20,284 nucleotides of DNA from positions 1 to 20,284 of the forward strand of contig DAOSBX010000053.1 of the NCBI GenBank assembly GCA_035361075.1, given 5' to 3'. The notes below the pieces were generated by a model that was not told the DNA's origin, did not search any database, and saw only the letters and a program-made list of their open reading frames with translations. The position numbers were made by a program, and so were the translations under genes. Within the stretch, counting starts at the first letter, position 1, and every line of letters begins with the position of its first letter. This document shows positions 1 through 7,242 of this stretch, one piece after another. The stretch is from Candidatus Hydrogenedens sp. Lineage in GTDB: Bacteria > Hydrogenedentota > Hydrogenedentia > Hydrogenedentales > Hydrogenedentaceae.

Positions 1-168
1 GGAAAAAATTACAAAGTTCTTAAAGACCCTAACAGGGGAATATCAAGGAAAATTAATCCAATAAACAAATACGTTTTCTAATTGATAGAATGAAATAACT
101 TTATAATTAGTATCAAGTAATAAAAAATAAACGTATGTGATTCTTCTTCAATTTGGAAGACATAAATT

Positions 169-200
169 TAGAATGGGCGAATATATATCCGCCCATTCTA
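169..200. terminator. Hairpin terminator, probably bidirectional
   Basis: An 11-bp perfect stem (169-179 pairs with 190-200, core GAATGGGCG/CGCCCATTC) encloses a 10-base AT loop. It is GC-rich in an otherwise AT-rich stretch. On the + strand it is followed by TTTTC, and on the - strand by AATTTAT, so it could end the prepilin gene that reads leftward (its stop is about 60 bases away) and any + strand gene ending left of it. Bases 1-168 hold nothing else that I can support. Confidence 0.65.
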
Positions 201-260
201 TTTTCACATTATATATAAGCATGTAATAATTCAGCTTGGTTAATTAAAAAAAGGCATTTA

Positions 261-1241
261 TTAAATAAACATACCTATAACTTCCGCCATACCTGCATTT
301 ACAGGAGGAGTTCCAGCACCTGTCGGGTTTAATGGGTCTTCTGCCACATAACGGATAAATTCTACATGCCCATCCATATAAAGCACATTAGAACCTCCTG
401 GAATATGATTAAACCCTTCTGTCTTGGTTGAAACATGGTCAAGCATAATCCATACGGAACTCTGTGCTTGAGCAGAAGCAGCAGGGTTATTAATATCCGT
501 AATTAAGAACCTTTCAATACCTTCTCTAAGTCTATATACCACATTCCCTCCGCCATTCCCATTACCTGCTGTTACAGGTACATCTTTATCAACAAGATTG
601 GGCCATTGGGACGGATTCATAAAAACAGGAACGAGGGTATTCATTGCAAGTTCAACAACTTGACCAGGCCCAGTTACAGACTGATTAATTAATGGAGGAA
701 CTGGGGGTAGTGTCATCGGATTGTCTGTCGTTTTAGCACGGTCCAAAACCCAGCCAATATATATGTAGCTTTCATCTATCGCAGCTGCACCGTAATGCTC
801 ATTAGTACATAACCAGCCTGCTGTATTTTCTCCTGTTGCATCATTGGTAACATCTTTAATAGTACTTTGTGCATCAGAGGGACAAAAGATTATTGCAGGG
901 TCAGTTAAATATTCAGGATACAAAGTCGTTAAATCAGGACCCATCGCAAGGAATACAGACCTCTGGAAAGTAGTGTATGTCGGGTTGGCGACATCGCAAT
1001 CTCTGTAAATAGGTTGAGCACCTTCCCTTACGAGAATTCGTGGAAACCGTTCACCTTTCGTTTCATTGCAATACATCTTGAATACTAATCCCCACTGCTT
1101 CAAGTTATTCTGACAGCTTGACCTTCTCGCCGCTTCACGTGCCCTCGCTAACGCAGGTAATAAGATAGCCGCAAGAATTCCGATAATAGCAATGACGACT
1201 AACAGTTCAATTAGTGTGAAACCTTTCTTACTTTTCTTCAT
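261..1241 (-). CDS. Prepilin-like protein with N-terminal methylation motif and H-x-DG C-terminus
   Basis: This 326-residue protein has a class III prepilin signal: basic MKKSKK, cleavage expected after Gly7, then FTLIE with Glu12 (position +5 of the mature protein), and a hydrophobic helix to about residue 30. The helix is followed by the ALARAREAARRSSC segment typical of DUF1559-type pseudopilins in Planctomycetes-like bacteria. Near the C-terminus, His279 to Asp290-Gly291 forms the prepilin-processing-associated H-x-DG motif, here with ten residues between His and Asp. The protein would be processed by a prepilin peptidase and sit at the inner membrane or in a type II secretion/type IV pilus-like fibre. 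The start is supported by an AGGAGG ribosome binding site at 1248-1253. It stands alone, divergent from the next gene. Such proteins often occur in many copies per genome and their individual roles are unknown. Confidence 0.9.
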   Translation of the reverse strand: MKKSKKGFTLIELLVVIAIIGILAAILLPALARAREAARRSSCQNNLKQWGLVFKMYCNETKGERFPRILVREGAQPIYRDCDVANPTYTTFQRSVFLAMGPDLTTLYPEYLTDPAIIFCPSDAQSTIKDVTNDATGENTAGWLCTNEHYGAAAIDESYIYIGWVLDRAKTTDNPMTLPPVPPLINQSVTGPGQVVELAMNTLVPVFMNPSQWPNLVDKDVPVTAGNGNGGGNVVYRLREGIERFLITDINNPAASAQAQSSVWIMLDHVSTKTEGFNHIPGGSNVLYMDGHVEFIRYVAEDPLNPTGAGTPPVNAGMAEVIGMFI

Positions 1242-1306
1242 ATAAAACCTCCTATCGTTAAATTGTTAATATTTTATTGATGCTATTAAGCATTAAACAT
1301 ACAATA

Positions 1307-1335
1307 ATTCTGCCATAAACTAACTAAAAAGTCAA
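1307..1335 (-). promoter_or_regulatory. Candidate sigma70 promoter of the prepilin gene
   Basis: On the - strand, TTGACT (1330-1335) is followed after 17 bases by CAGAAT (1307-1312). This gives a predicted start near 1300, about 60 bases upstream of the prepilin start codon. The -35 box is a 5/6 match and the -10 box 4/6. The region is AT-rich, so chance matches are common. Confidence 0.35.
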
Positions 1336-1394
1336 ATTTTTAAGAATTACGTATGTTTTATAATTCTGTTATAGAAATAGAAAAGCCTCTACTA

Positions 1395-1422
1395 TTGAGT
1401 CATAAAAGTTTAAAAATATACT
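1395..1422 (+). promoter_or_regulatory. Candidate sigma70 promoter of the tandem-domain surface protein
   Basis: TTGAGT (1395-1400), a 16-base spacer and TATACT (1417-1422) lie about 80 bases upstream of the start codon at 1504. The divergent 262-base gap (1242-1503) is otherwise featureless AT-rich sequence. This call rests only on box similarity. Confidence 0.3.
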
Positions 1423-1503
1423 TCTATAAAGATAAATTTATTATAATATTTATAAAAACATTAGATATTAATAAAACACAGATATTTTATAGGAGATGGT
1501 AAA

Positions 1504-2859
1504 ATGAGAATGAGATGTATTGGGTTAATATTGTCGTATGTAATTTTATTCTCAATAAAATCTACAGCAATTGTTTGGGAATTTCATGGTAATAATGAAG
1601 GATGGTATCCTGGGAATGAATATGTGCAAGATTTTCAAGTTAGTGGTGACGTGTTGTCTTTTCGTATTACAGGAGGTGACCCATCAATTTTGAGCCCAAA
1701 TAATCTGAAAATAGACGGTTCAAATTTCCATTTCCTGCATGCTGAAATCGAATTTAATTCAAGTATTACAGGTAATGCCCAGATATATTTTATTACAGAA
1801 GAAGATAGTAATTGGAGTGAGGAAAAAGCAGTTTATTTTCAGGTCGTTCCTGGAAAACATACATATCTTATTAACATTCCCCAAAAAATACTATATCCCA
1901 ATAAATGGTTGGGACAAACCATTGAGCAGATTCGGTTTGACCCACCTGAATATCAAGAAAACAATGTGAAAATATATTGGTTCGGTATTACATATGGAAG
2001 TGTATGGGAATTTTCAACCGATGGATACTATGATGGTTGGGGAGGATTCAACTGTATTGAAAACTCACAAGTTACAAATGGCTATTTGTTCTTGGAATTT
2101 AATTGTGGAGACCCCTATATTCATTCTCCATACGGATTGAGGTTGAACGGTTACGATTACCCATGGTTGCAAGCAGATATTGAATACTCCACTGAACAAG
2201 ACCACTGGTTCCAATTATTTTTTATTCACTCCTCTGATGAAATCTGGGACGAACAAAAATCAGTAGTTTTTCCTGCTCGTTTAGGCAGACATGTTTATCT
2301 TATTAATATTCCACAGACGTTATCTGATTTAGGGAAAAGTCCATCATTATGGAATGAAAATATGATTACACAAATACGGTTCGACACAGGTGGAGTATAT
2401 CCAGGGAACATAAAAATACATTGGATTGGGCTTTGTAGAGATTCTACATATCAGGGAAATGGGCAGGCTCCCGCATCTGAACGGGTAAAAATCTATCCGA
2501 GTGGTAGTATCAAAATAGAAGAAGGTGGCTCTATTGACTTACGGGTTCAACTCACAGATGTCGCCGAACCCTATTTTGTTCGTTGGACTCATAATGGCGA
2601 AGAAATAATAGGTGCTCAACAAACACGCCTTATAATTAGAGATGTTGATATTGCCAATGGAGGTTCATATCAATGTGTAGTTACTGATAGTGCCAAGGCT
2701 TTACTCTATTCAGAACCTGTTTATGTTGATATAGTTCCACAGGGGACTATACCTGCCTCTAATGGCTTATCCATAACAATAATAACCACCTTATTCGTTA
2801 TCGTAAGTTGTGTTTATCTTCAGAAAAAGAAGAGGGGAGTGTCCTTAAAAAGAGATTAG
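1504..2859 (+). CDS. Secreted surface protein: two tandem domains, Ig-like domain, C-terminal anchor
   Basis: I do not recognise a named family for this 451-residue protein, but its layout is clear. A signal peptide ends near Ala22 (KSTA). Two similar domains follow, about residues 24-166 and 167-314. Each opens with VWEF and a GW pair. Each then has a GDP...SP...L element, a YLINIPQ strand and an I.QIRFD...(N)(I/V)KI.W.G ending. They look like jelly-roll, carbohydrate-binding-type modules, but this is inference. An Ig-like domain spans about 328-410, with the FVRWTHNG and GGSYQCVV strand signatures. The protein ends with IPAS (416-419), a hydrophobic segment (about 421-439) and a basic tail KKKRG, which resembles a PEP-CTERM/IPTL-CTERM type sorting or anchoring tail. 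AGGAG at 1491-1495 supports the ATG. The nearby SGNH hydrolase has the same Ig-plus-anchor ending. Confidence 0.8.
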   Translation: MRMRCIGLILSYVILFSIKSTAIVWEFHGNNEGWYPGNEYVQDFQVSGDVLSFRITGGDPSILSPNNLKIDGSNFHFLHAEIEFNSSITGNAQIYFITEEDSNWSEEKAVYFQVVPGKHTYLINIPQKILYPNKWLGQTIEQIRFDPPEYQENNVKIYWFGITYGSVWEFSTDGYYDGWGGFNCIENSQVTNGYLFLEFNCGDPYIHSPYGLRLNGYDYPWLQADIEYSTEQDHWFQLFFIHSSDEIWDEQKSVVFPARLGRHVYLINIPQTLSDLGKSPSLWNENMITQIRFDTGGVYPGNIKIHWIGLCRDSTYQGNGQAPASERVKIYPSGSIKIEEGGSIDLRVQLTDVAEPYFVRWTHNGEEIIGAQQTRLIIRDVDIANGGSYQCVVTDSAKALLYSEPVYVDIVPQGTIPASNGLSITIITTLFVIVSCVYLQKKKRGVSLKRD

Positions 2860-2939
2860 ATAAGATTTGGAAACAAGATATTGGATATAACATGTGGGAA
2901 GGATAAATATATAATTTCCTTATCAAGTATTTTGTTTAA

Positions 2940-2955
2940 AGTGATTTTATTCACA
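2940..2955. promoter_or_regulatory. CRP/FNR-like inverted repeat
   Basis: AGTGA-N6-TCACA differs from the classical CRP palindrome TGTGA-N6-TCACA at one position. It lies about 93 bases before the radical SAM start codon. One near match in a window of this size is close to what chance would give, so this is a weak call. Confidence 0.2.
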
Positions 2956-2967
2956 TGGCTTATTAAC

Positions 2968-2989
2968 AATAATGTATATGTACATTATT
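2968..2989. repeat. Perfect 9-bp inverted repeat in the leader of the radical SAM gene
   Basis: AATAATGTA (2968-2976) and TACATTATT (2981-2989) form a perfect inverted repeat around TATG. It has no following T-run and no GC, so it is a poor terminator. It could be a protein-binding palindrome. The rest of the 188-base gap 2860-3047 is AT-rich and shows nothing else. Confidence 0.35.
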
Positions 2990-3035
2990 CAAAAGTTTTA
3001 AATGAATTAATTTAAGATAGTAATAGATGTAGTCA

Positions 3036-3040
3036 AAGGA
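3036..3040 (+). promoter_or_regulatory. Ribosome binding site deciding the start of the radical SAM gene
   Basis: AAGGA lies 7 bases before ATG 3048 but only 1 base before the in-frame TTG at 3042, so ATG 3048 is the better start. Confidence 0.6.
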
Positions 3041-3047
3041 CTTGGGA

Positions 3048-3965
3048 ATGGAGGATAGGAAACCTGTATATCTTTATATTAGTGAAGATATAGAAAAACA
3101 GTGTTTTAAATGGGCTCATGAGTTATTAAAAAATTGTTGTGTTTGTCCACGAAACTGTGGTGTTAATAGATTAGAGAATAAGACAGGTCATTGTAAGATA
3201 GGTCGATATGCACGAGTATCCAGTGCTTTCCCTCATTTTGGAGAAGAGCCCTGTTTAGTCGGCTGGCATGGCTCTGGGACGATATTTTTCAGTGGTTGCA
3301 ATTTAAATTGTGTGTTTTGCCAGAATTATGAAATTAGTCAGTATCCTTCGGGTTCAGAATGTTCACCAGAAATCATTGCAGAGATGATGTTAAATCTACA
3401 ATCATTAGGTTGTCATAACATTAACTTAGTATCACCATCTCATGTAGTCCCTCAAATTATTGAAGCATTAATCATTGCCAAACACGGTGGATTGCAAATT
3501 CCTATTGTTTATAACACAAATTCCTACGATAGTGTTGATTCATTAAAAATACTTGAAAACTGGATTGATATTTACATGCCCGATATAAAATATTGGAACG
3601 AAGAAACCGCATGGAACTATTCTAATGCAAAGAATTATCCCGATATAGCAAAAGAATCTATAAAAGAAATGCATCGTCAGGTAGGGGATTTAATAATAAA
3701 TTCCGATGGAATTGCCCAGCGGGGATTATTAGTAAGACATCTCGTAATGCCCAGTTTAATTCATGAAACAAAAGAAATTTTGAAATGGTTATCAATAAAT
3801 ATTTCGAAAAACACCTATATCAATATTATGGAGCAGTATCGACCCACATACAAAGTTCCTGATAATCCACGTTATTCGTCAATCTCACGAAGACCAACAT
3901 GGGAAGAAATTGAAGAAGCTATCTGCTTTGCAAAACAATGCGGATTATCACGACTTGACAAATAA
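3048..3965 (+). CDS. Radical SAM protein, PflX/COG1313 type (PFL-activase-like)
   Basis: This 305-residue protein carries the radical SAM motif CNLNCVFC (Cys84, Cys88, Cys91), which binds the [4Fe-4S] cluster that cleaves S-adenosylmethionine. It is preceded by a Cys-rich N-terminal region (CCVCPRNCGVNR, then TGHCKIG) characteristic of the COG1313 proteins called 'putative pyruvate formate-lyase activating enzyme' or PflX. Later elements GGLQIPIVYNTNSYD, DIYMPDIKYW and the C-terminal MEQYRPTYK also fit that family. The true substrate of these proteins is not established, and no pyruvate formate-lyase gene lies nearby. The start is ATG 3048 because of the ribosome binding site spacing; a TTG six bases upstream is possible. 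It appears monocistronic and ends at a strong hairpin shared with the convergent SGNH gene. Confidence 0.85.
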   Translation: MEDRKPVYLYISEDIEKQCFKWAHELLKNCCVCPRNCGVNRLENKTGHCKIGRYARVSSAFPHFGEEPCLVGWHGSGTIFFSGCNLNCVFCQNYEISQYPSGSECSPEIIAEMMLNLQSLGCHNINLVSPSHVVPQIIEALIIAKHGGLQIPIVYNTNSYDSVDSLKILENWIDIYMPDIKYWNEETAWNYSNAKNYPDIAKESIKEMHRQVGDLIINSDGIAQRGLLVRHLVMPSLIHETKEILKWLSINISKNTYINIMEQYRPTYKVPDNPRYSSISRRPTWEEIEEAICFAKQCGLSRLDK

Positions 3966-3966
3966 A

Positions 3967-3999
3967 AACCCCTTAAACATATTTTATGTTTAAGGGGTT
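3967..3999. terminator. Strong bidirectional terminator between convergent genes
   Basis: A perfect 15-bp stem (3967-3981 with 3985-3999, containing CCCC/GGGG) closes a 3-base loop. It is followed by TATGTTTT on the + strand, and by T-rich sequence on the - strand (AAAAA at 3964-3968 on the + strand). It lies directly after the stop of the radical SAM gene and about 20 bases past the stop of the SGNH gene, so it probably serves both. Confidence 0.85.
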
Positions 4000-4018
4000 A
4001 TGTTTTAATTCTGATTAT

Positions 4019-6241
4019 TTATCTTGCATATTGTTTTCTGATGAGTATCACAGTACACAAAGTTATAACGCTTACAAACAATATAAGTGTTAATGTGGAA
4101 CTAATAGGAACTTCATCAGAAATGATAACATGAAATTCATAAGTGGCGTTGGTTTTCTGTCCATTATCATATTCACAAATATATGTTCCTGTATCCTCAA
4201 TTTGTGCATTGGGAATCCAGAGAGAACGACAATGAGTGTTTAAGCCTCGTGATTCTAAATCTCCATTTACTTTACTCCATTGGAAAGTTGAGTTATTCGC
4301 CACAGGGTCTGGAACACGCAGACATATATCAGCCCCGACTTCAAAAATACCGCCTAATGTGGATGATGAATGACAATCTTCACAATCTGAACCAGGATAA
4401 ACGTCAGGATTAAGTGCAGAATTAAGATATGCTTGCTTTTTATCTTCATAGTTCATGTTAGAACGGACAAAATATTCATATTCTTGCTTATTCGTCCATC
4501 CATCACCATCCGCATCCCCATCAGGTCCAAAATATTGAGGTAAGGTCTGATAATTAAATGGATAAATTATGTTTACGTGTATATTGAAACTGGGGTCTAT
4601 AGCTTGTGCCGCTATAGAAATTACAGTGGGTATCATTGTAGATTCTTGATTCCCTAAGGTCATATAACCCGCTAACATTTGAGGTAAGCCATAAAAAATA
4701 GTATTTACAATACTTCCTTCGCCACCACAGTCAGTAACCATTCTCTGCATATTATGATCGAAAGTGTTGACAGCAATTTGATGACTTACCCCTCCATTGG
4801 CTGTAAAATCAATAGATGGATTGTTATAACATTCTGTAATAAGATGAAATTCCAATGAGTCTAACATTCCATTTCCAGAAATAACAATAGGATCTATAGA
4901 TATTTGTCCGCCGTTCAAATCGCATTCCTCTGGACTAAACGAAAGCCCTTCTGCTCCCTGGTCTCCTAATAAAACATAATAAGCGCTTAAATTTTCATGT
5001 AAATATTGCATACCTGCTACAATTTCATGGTCAGGTTGCCTTATAAAATCATGATACTCCCAAACACCGTTATAGCAAAAATCCCCATTCCCTTCTGCAT
5101 TTCCCGTGCCGGGTCCTCCCAATGGTTTTGAGGTGCTGTCTACGATAGAATCATCATCAATCACGCAAAGTGTAACATTTCCAACACCACCAGTAATATC
5201 TACAACTACATTGTAAATCTGATTCGCCTGAACATTAGTAACAGATAAGATAGGAAGGGGAGAGGATAGACTGTCCTTTGCATTAAAATCGGTTATATCA
5301 ACATTGGAAACAGGCTCACTAAAGGTTACTGAAAAAGTCATTGTATTTCCATTAGAAGAAACACTATTAATCAAATAAACTTTTGGATAATCCAACCATT
5401 GAGTAATAAATTCAGACATACATCTCTGTGCTAATATTCTGTAACCTGCTTGAGATAAATGAATGTCACCATCAAAAAGTCCATCGGGGTGAACTAATGA
5501 GCAAGGGTCACCTCCAGGAAAGGGAGAGTAAGAAGGATAATTACCAGGATAAGGAACTGAATAGGGAGGTAAATTTGTGGGTGTTGATGTCCCAAAATGA
5601 TATTGCATTAATCCAAGGTTGTGAACATAATATACACGGGGTTTACTATCTGCAAGTACCTTTTTGGCTTGCTCAAAACGAACAAAAGCATTTTGTTGGT
5701 CACAAATCGAACATCCACCACGGTCTCTTCCTGCAAAAGTATATCCACATAAGGCTACTCGAATATCAGGTCTAACAGCTAAAATTTCATCTATAATACC
5801 ACTCATATAATTTACAATAGTGTTTATGATATATGCTTCCTGTGCAGGATTGGAAAGCATATCACAATTCCAACGAGAGGTTTGAGGTGTACCTCGTAGA
5901 AAATCATTTCCCCCTAACGTCATAACAACAATGTCAATAGTCGGATATTTTTCTAATTCTTCCTTTACATTTTGAATATAATTATATTCCTCTGGATAAA
6001 ACTCAAAAGCTCGAGCCCCCATAATAGCAGTGCGACTACCTATCTCTCTTAGATGCTCCATTCCAGGTGTTTCAAGAAAAATTTCTTTAAAGGTTCTAAA
6101 TGCCCACATAAAACCAGTCCAGCTATCACCAACTAATAGAACTCGTGGGACCTCTTCTTGAGCAAATGCAAATAAACTACTAAACAAAATCAATGCAGAT
6201 AAAAAGAATGCACAACATGAACGTAAAAAATGTAGTTTCAT
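4019..6241 (-). CDS. Secreted SGNH/GDSL-type hydrolase with calcium-binding-like, Ig-like and C-terminal anchor segments
   Basis: This is a 740-residue multi-domain surface protein, read from the start chosen here. A signal peptide ends at AFA-Q (Ala27). An SGNH hydrolase domain spans about 31-285: VLLVGDS with Ser40 as nucleophile, the GGND block at 110-113, and DGDIHLSQAGY with His261 as the probable catalytic His. These enzymes hydrolyse esters, often acetyl groups on polysaccharides; the substrate here is unknown. A beta-rich surface domain follows (FSEPV, then DDDSI and PLGG), then a long unrecognised region. An acidic TSP3-like DGDADGDGWTNKQEY near 573-590 is next, then an Ig-like domain (about 620-710). 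The protein ends with VPIS, a hydrophobic stretch (715-734) and RKQYAR. A start 45 bases upstream (6286) is in frame, but AAAGGAG sits correctly only for 6241. Confidence 0.85.
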   Translation of the reverse strand: MKLHFLRSCCAFFLSALILFSSLFAFAQEEVPRVLLVGDSWTGFMWAFRTFKEIFLETPGMEHLREIGSRTAIMGARAFEFYPEEYNYIQNVKEELEKYPTIDIVVMTLGGNDFLRGTPQTSRWNCDMLSNPAQEAYIINTIVNYMSGIIDEILAVRPDIRVALCGYTFAGRDRGGCSICDQQNAFVRFEQAKKVLADSKPRVYYVHNLGLMQYHFGTSTPTNLPPYSVPYPGNYPSYSPFPGGDPCSLVHPDGLFDGDIHLSQAGYRILAQRCMSEFITQWLDYPKVYLINSVSSNGNTMTFSVTFSEPVSNVDITDFNAKDSLSSPLPILSVTNVQANQIYNVVVDITGGVGNVTLCVIDDDSIVDSTSKPLGGPGTGNAEGNGDFCYNGVWEYHDFIRQPDHEIVAGMQYLHENLSAYYVLLGDQGAEGLSFSPEECDLNGGQISIDPIVISGNGMLDSLEFHLITECYNNPSIDFTANGGVSHQIAVNTFDHNMQRMVTDCGGEGSIVNTIFYGLPQMLAGYMTLGNQESTMIPTVISIAAQAIDPSFNIHVNIIYPFNYQTLPQYFGPDGDADGDGWTNKQEYEYFVRSNMNYEDKKQAYLNSALNPDVYPGSDCEDCHSSSTLGGIFEVGADICLRVPDPVANNSTFQWSKVNGDLESRGLNTHCRSLWIPNAQIEDTGTYICEYDNGQKTNATYEFHVIISDEVPISSTLTLILFVSVITLCTVILIRKQYAR

Positions 6242-6247
6242 TTCTGT

Positions 6248-6254
6248 CTCCTTT
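6248..6254 (-). promoter_or_regulatory. Ribosome binding site deciding the start of the SGNH gene
   Basis: AAAGGAG on the - strand lies 6 bases before the ATG whose first base is 6241. The upstream in-frame ATG at 6286 has no comparable site, and using it would put a charged stretch before the signal peptide. Confidence 0.7.
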
Positions 6255-6302
6255 CTGTTTATATTCTTAAAAATAAAAAATAACAATTAAACCTTATTTA
6301 AA

Positions 6303-6331
6303 ATTATATCATAATAAAAAGAAAAATTCAA
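6303..6331 (-). promoter_or_regulatory. Candidate sigma70 promoter of the SGNH gene
   Basis: On the - strand, TTGAAT (6326-6331), a 17-base spacer and a perfect TATAAT (6303-6308) lie about 60 bases before the chosen start codon. If TATAAT is the real -10 box, the upstream ATG at 6286 is very close to the transcription start, which again favours 6241. Confidence 0.45.
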
Positions 6332-6396
6332 TAAAACTTAGTAGATACATTTTTTCAATTAAAAAATAAAAATTTAAATAAAAAATTATTTTTTAC

Positions 6397-6425
6397 TTGA
6401 CATGAGACTAATTATATGTTATAAT
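6397..6425 (+). promoter_or_regulatory. Perfect consensus sigma70 promoter of the hydrogenase operon
   Basis: TTGACA (6397-6402), exactly 17 bases, then TATAAT (6420-6425): both boxes and the spacing match the consensus. The predicted start is near 6432, giving a leader of about 87 bases before rex. The first Rex operator begins at the base after the -10 box, so a bound repressor would block the transcription start. Confidence 0.85.
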
Positions 6426-6443
6426 TTGTTCATAGTTTCACAA
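6426..6443. promoter_or_regulatory. Rex operator 1, at the transcription start
   Basis: TTGTTCATAGTTTCACAA closely matches the Rex consensus TTGTGAA-N4-TTCACAA. The right half is perfect and the left half differs at two of seven bases. It covers about -6 to +12 relative to the predicted start, a repressing position. The rex gene itself is the first gene downstream, so autoregulation is expected. Confidence 0.8.
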
Positions 6444-6470
6444 TTATACTTAAAGGTAAGTATATAAAGT

Positions 6471-6488
6471 TTGTTCAAATTTTCACAA
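6471..6488. promoter_or_regulatory. Rex operator 2, in the leader
   Basis: TTGTTCAAATTTTCACAA has the same two 7-base half-sites as operator 1 and differs only within the 4-base centre. It is displaced by 45 bp, in the untranslated leader about +40 to +57. Two operators could allow cooperative binding or a transcription roadblock. The regular spacing and identical arms make chance unlikely. Confidence 0.8.
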
Positions 6489-6518
6489 ATAATTTAACTT
6501 AAACTTAAATAAATTATT

Positions 6519-7214
6519 ATGGTATCTGAAAAAACAGTTGAAAGATTAAGTTTATATCGCCGTGTCCTACAGCAATTAAGGGTAGAGGGTAAAGAAACAA
6601 TAATGTCTCATGAACTTGCTATGTTACTCCATATTAAACCATCACAAGTTAGAAGAGACATTATGCAATTAGGATATTCTGGAGTTCCAAATAGTGGTTA
6701 TAAAATTAGACCTTTATTAGAAAGTATTGCTAATTTCTTAGATTCACCATTACCACAAAGTGCAGTGTTAGTTGGAGTAGGACATTTAGGACTTGCCTTA
6801 TTAGCGAACTTTGCTGGTCGTTGGAGGCAGTTGGCTATACGTGCCTCATTTGATAAAGACCCAGAAAAAGTAGGGCAAACGTTTCATGGTTGTAAATGCT
6901 ATCCAATGTCTGAACTAACACGAGTAGTTAACGAGACAAAAAGTATGGTGGGGATTATTGCCATACCAGGTGAAGGAGCTCAAAATGTATGTGACTTACT
7001 AATCCATGCTGGGATTCGGGGTATTTTGAATTTTTCACCCTTGCGAGTAAAAGTCCCCGATTACGTTTTTGTTGAACATGTTGACCTTTCAGCTACATTT
7101 GAAAAAGTTGCATTTTTTGCACGACGAATGAAACATTACGAAAAAGAAGAATATTGGAAGACAGAAAATGATAATATGGAAGAAGAAAAGGAAACCTTAC
7201 TAACAAACCAATAA
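6519..7214 (+). CDS. rex: Redox-sensing transcriptional repressor Rex
   Basis: Rex is a homodimeric repressor that binds DNA when NAD+ dominates and releases it when NADH rises. The 231-residue product has the N-terminal winged-helix domain (about 1-75), with the recognition element SQVRRDIMQLGYSGVPNSGYKI. A Rossmann domain follows, with GVGHLG (86-91) and a FDKDPEKVG segment that should carry the acidic NAD-binding residue. The C-terminal dimer-swap region contains GIRGILNFSPLRVKVP and VEHVDLSATFEKVAFF, as in known Rex proteins. An acidic tail of some 20 residues makes it slightly longer than the usual ~210. It is the first gene after a consensus promoter with two Rex operators, and the next gene starts 28 bases downstream. 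No clear Shine-Dalgarno sequence precedes the ATG, suggesting modest translation. Confidence 0.95.
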   Translation: MVSEKTVERLSLYRRVLQQLRVEGKETIMSHELAMLLHIKPSQVRRDIMQLGYSGVPNSGYKIRPLLESIANFLDSPLPQSAVLVGVGHLGLALLANFAGRWRQLAIRASFDKDPEKVGQTFHGCKCYPMSELTRVVNETKSMVGIIAIPGEGAQNVCDLLIHAGIRGILNFSPLRVKVPDYVFVEHVDLSATFEKVAFFARRMKHYEKEEYWKTENDNMEEEKETLLTNQ

Positions 7215-7242
7215 ATAAAAACTTTTTTATAGGAGAAAATAT

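Noticed and set aside
1..81. Open frame from the left edge ending in TAA at 79-81 (26 codons), possibly the end of a + strand gene
   Set aside because: A second frame is also open to base 64 and neither tail is recognisable. In AT-rich sequence a 26-codon open run is not strong evidence, although the hairpin at 169-200 would fit an upstream + strand gene.
5428..5775. 115-codon frame on the + strand inside the SGNH gene
   Set aside because: It lies antisense within a gene with clear signal peptide and catalytic motifs, and its translation has no recognisable family features.
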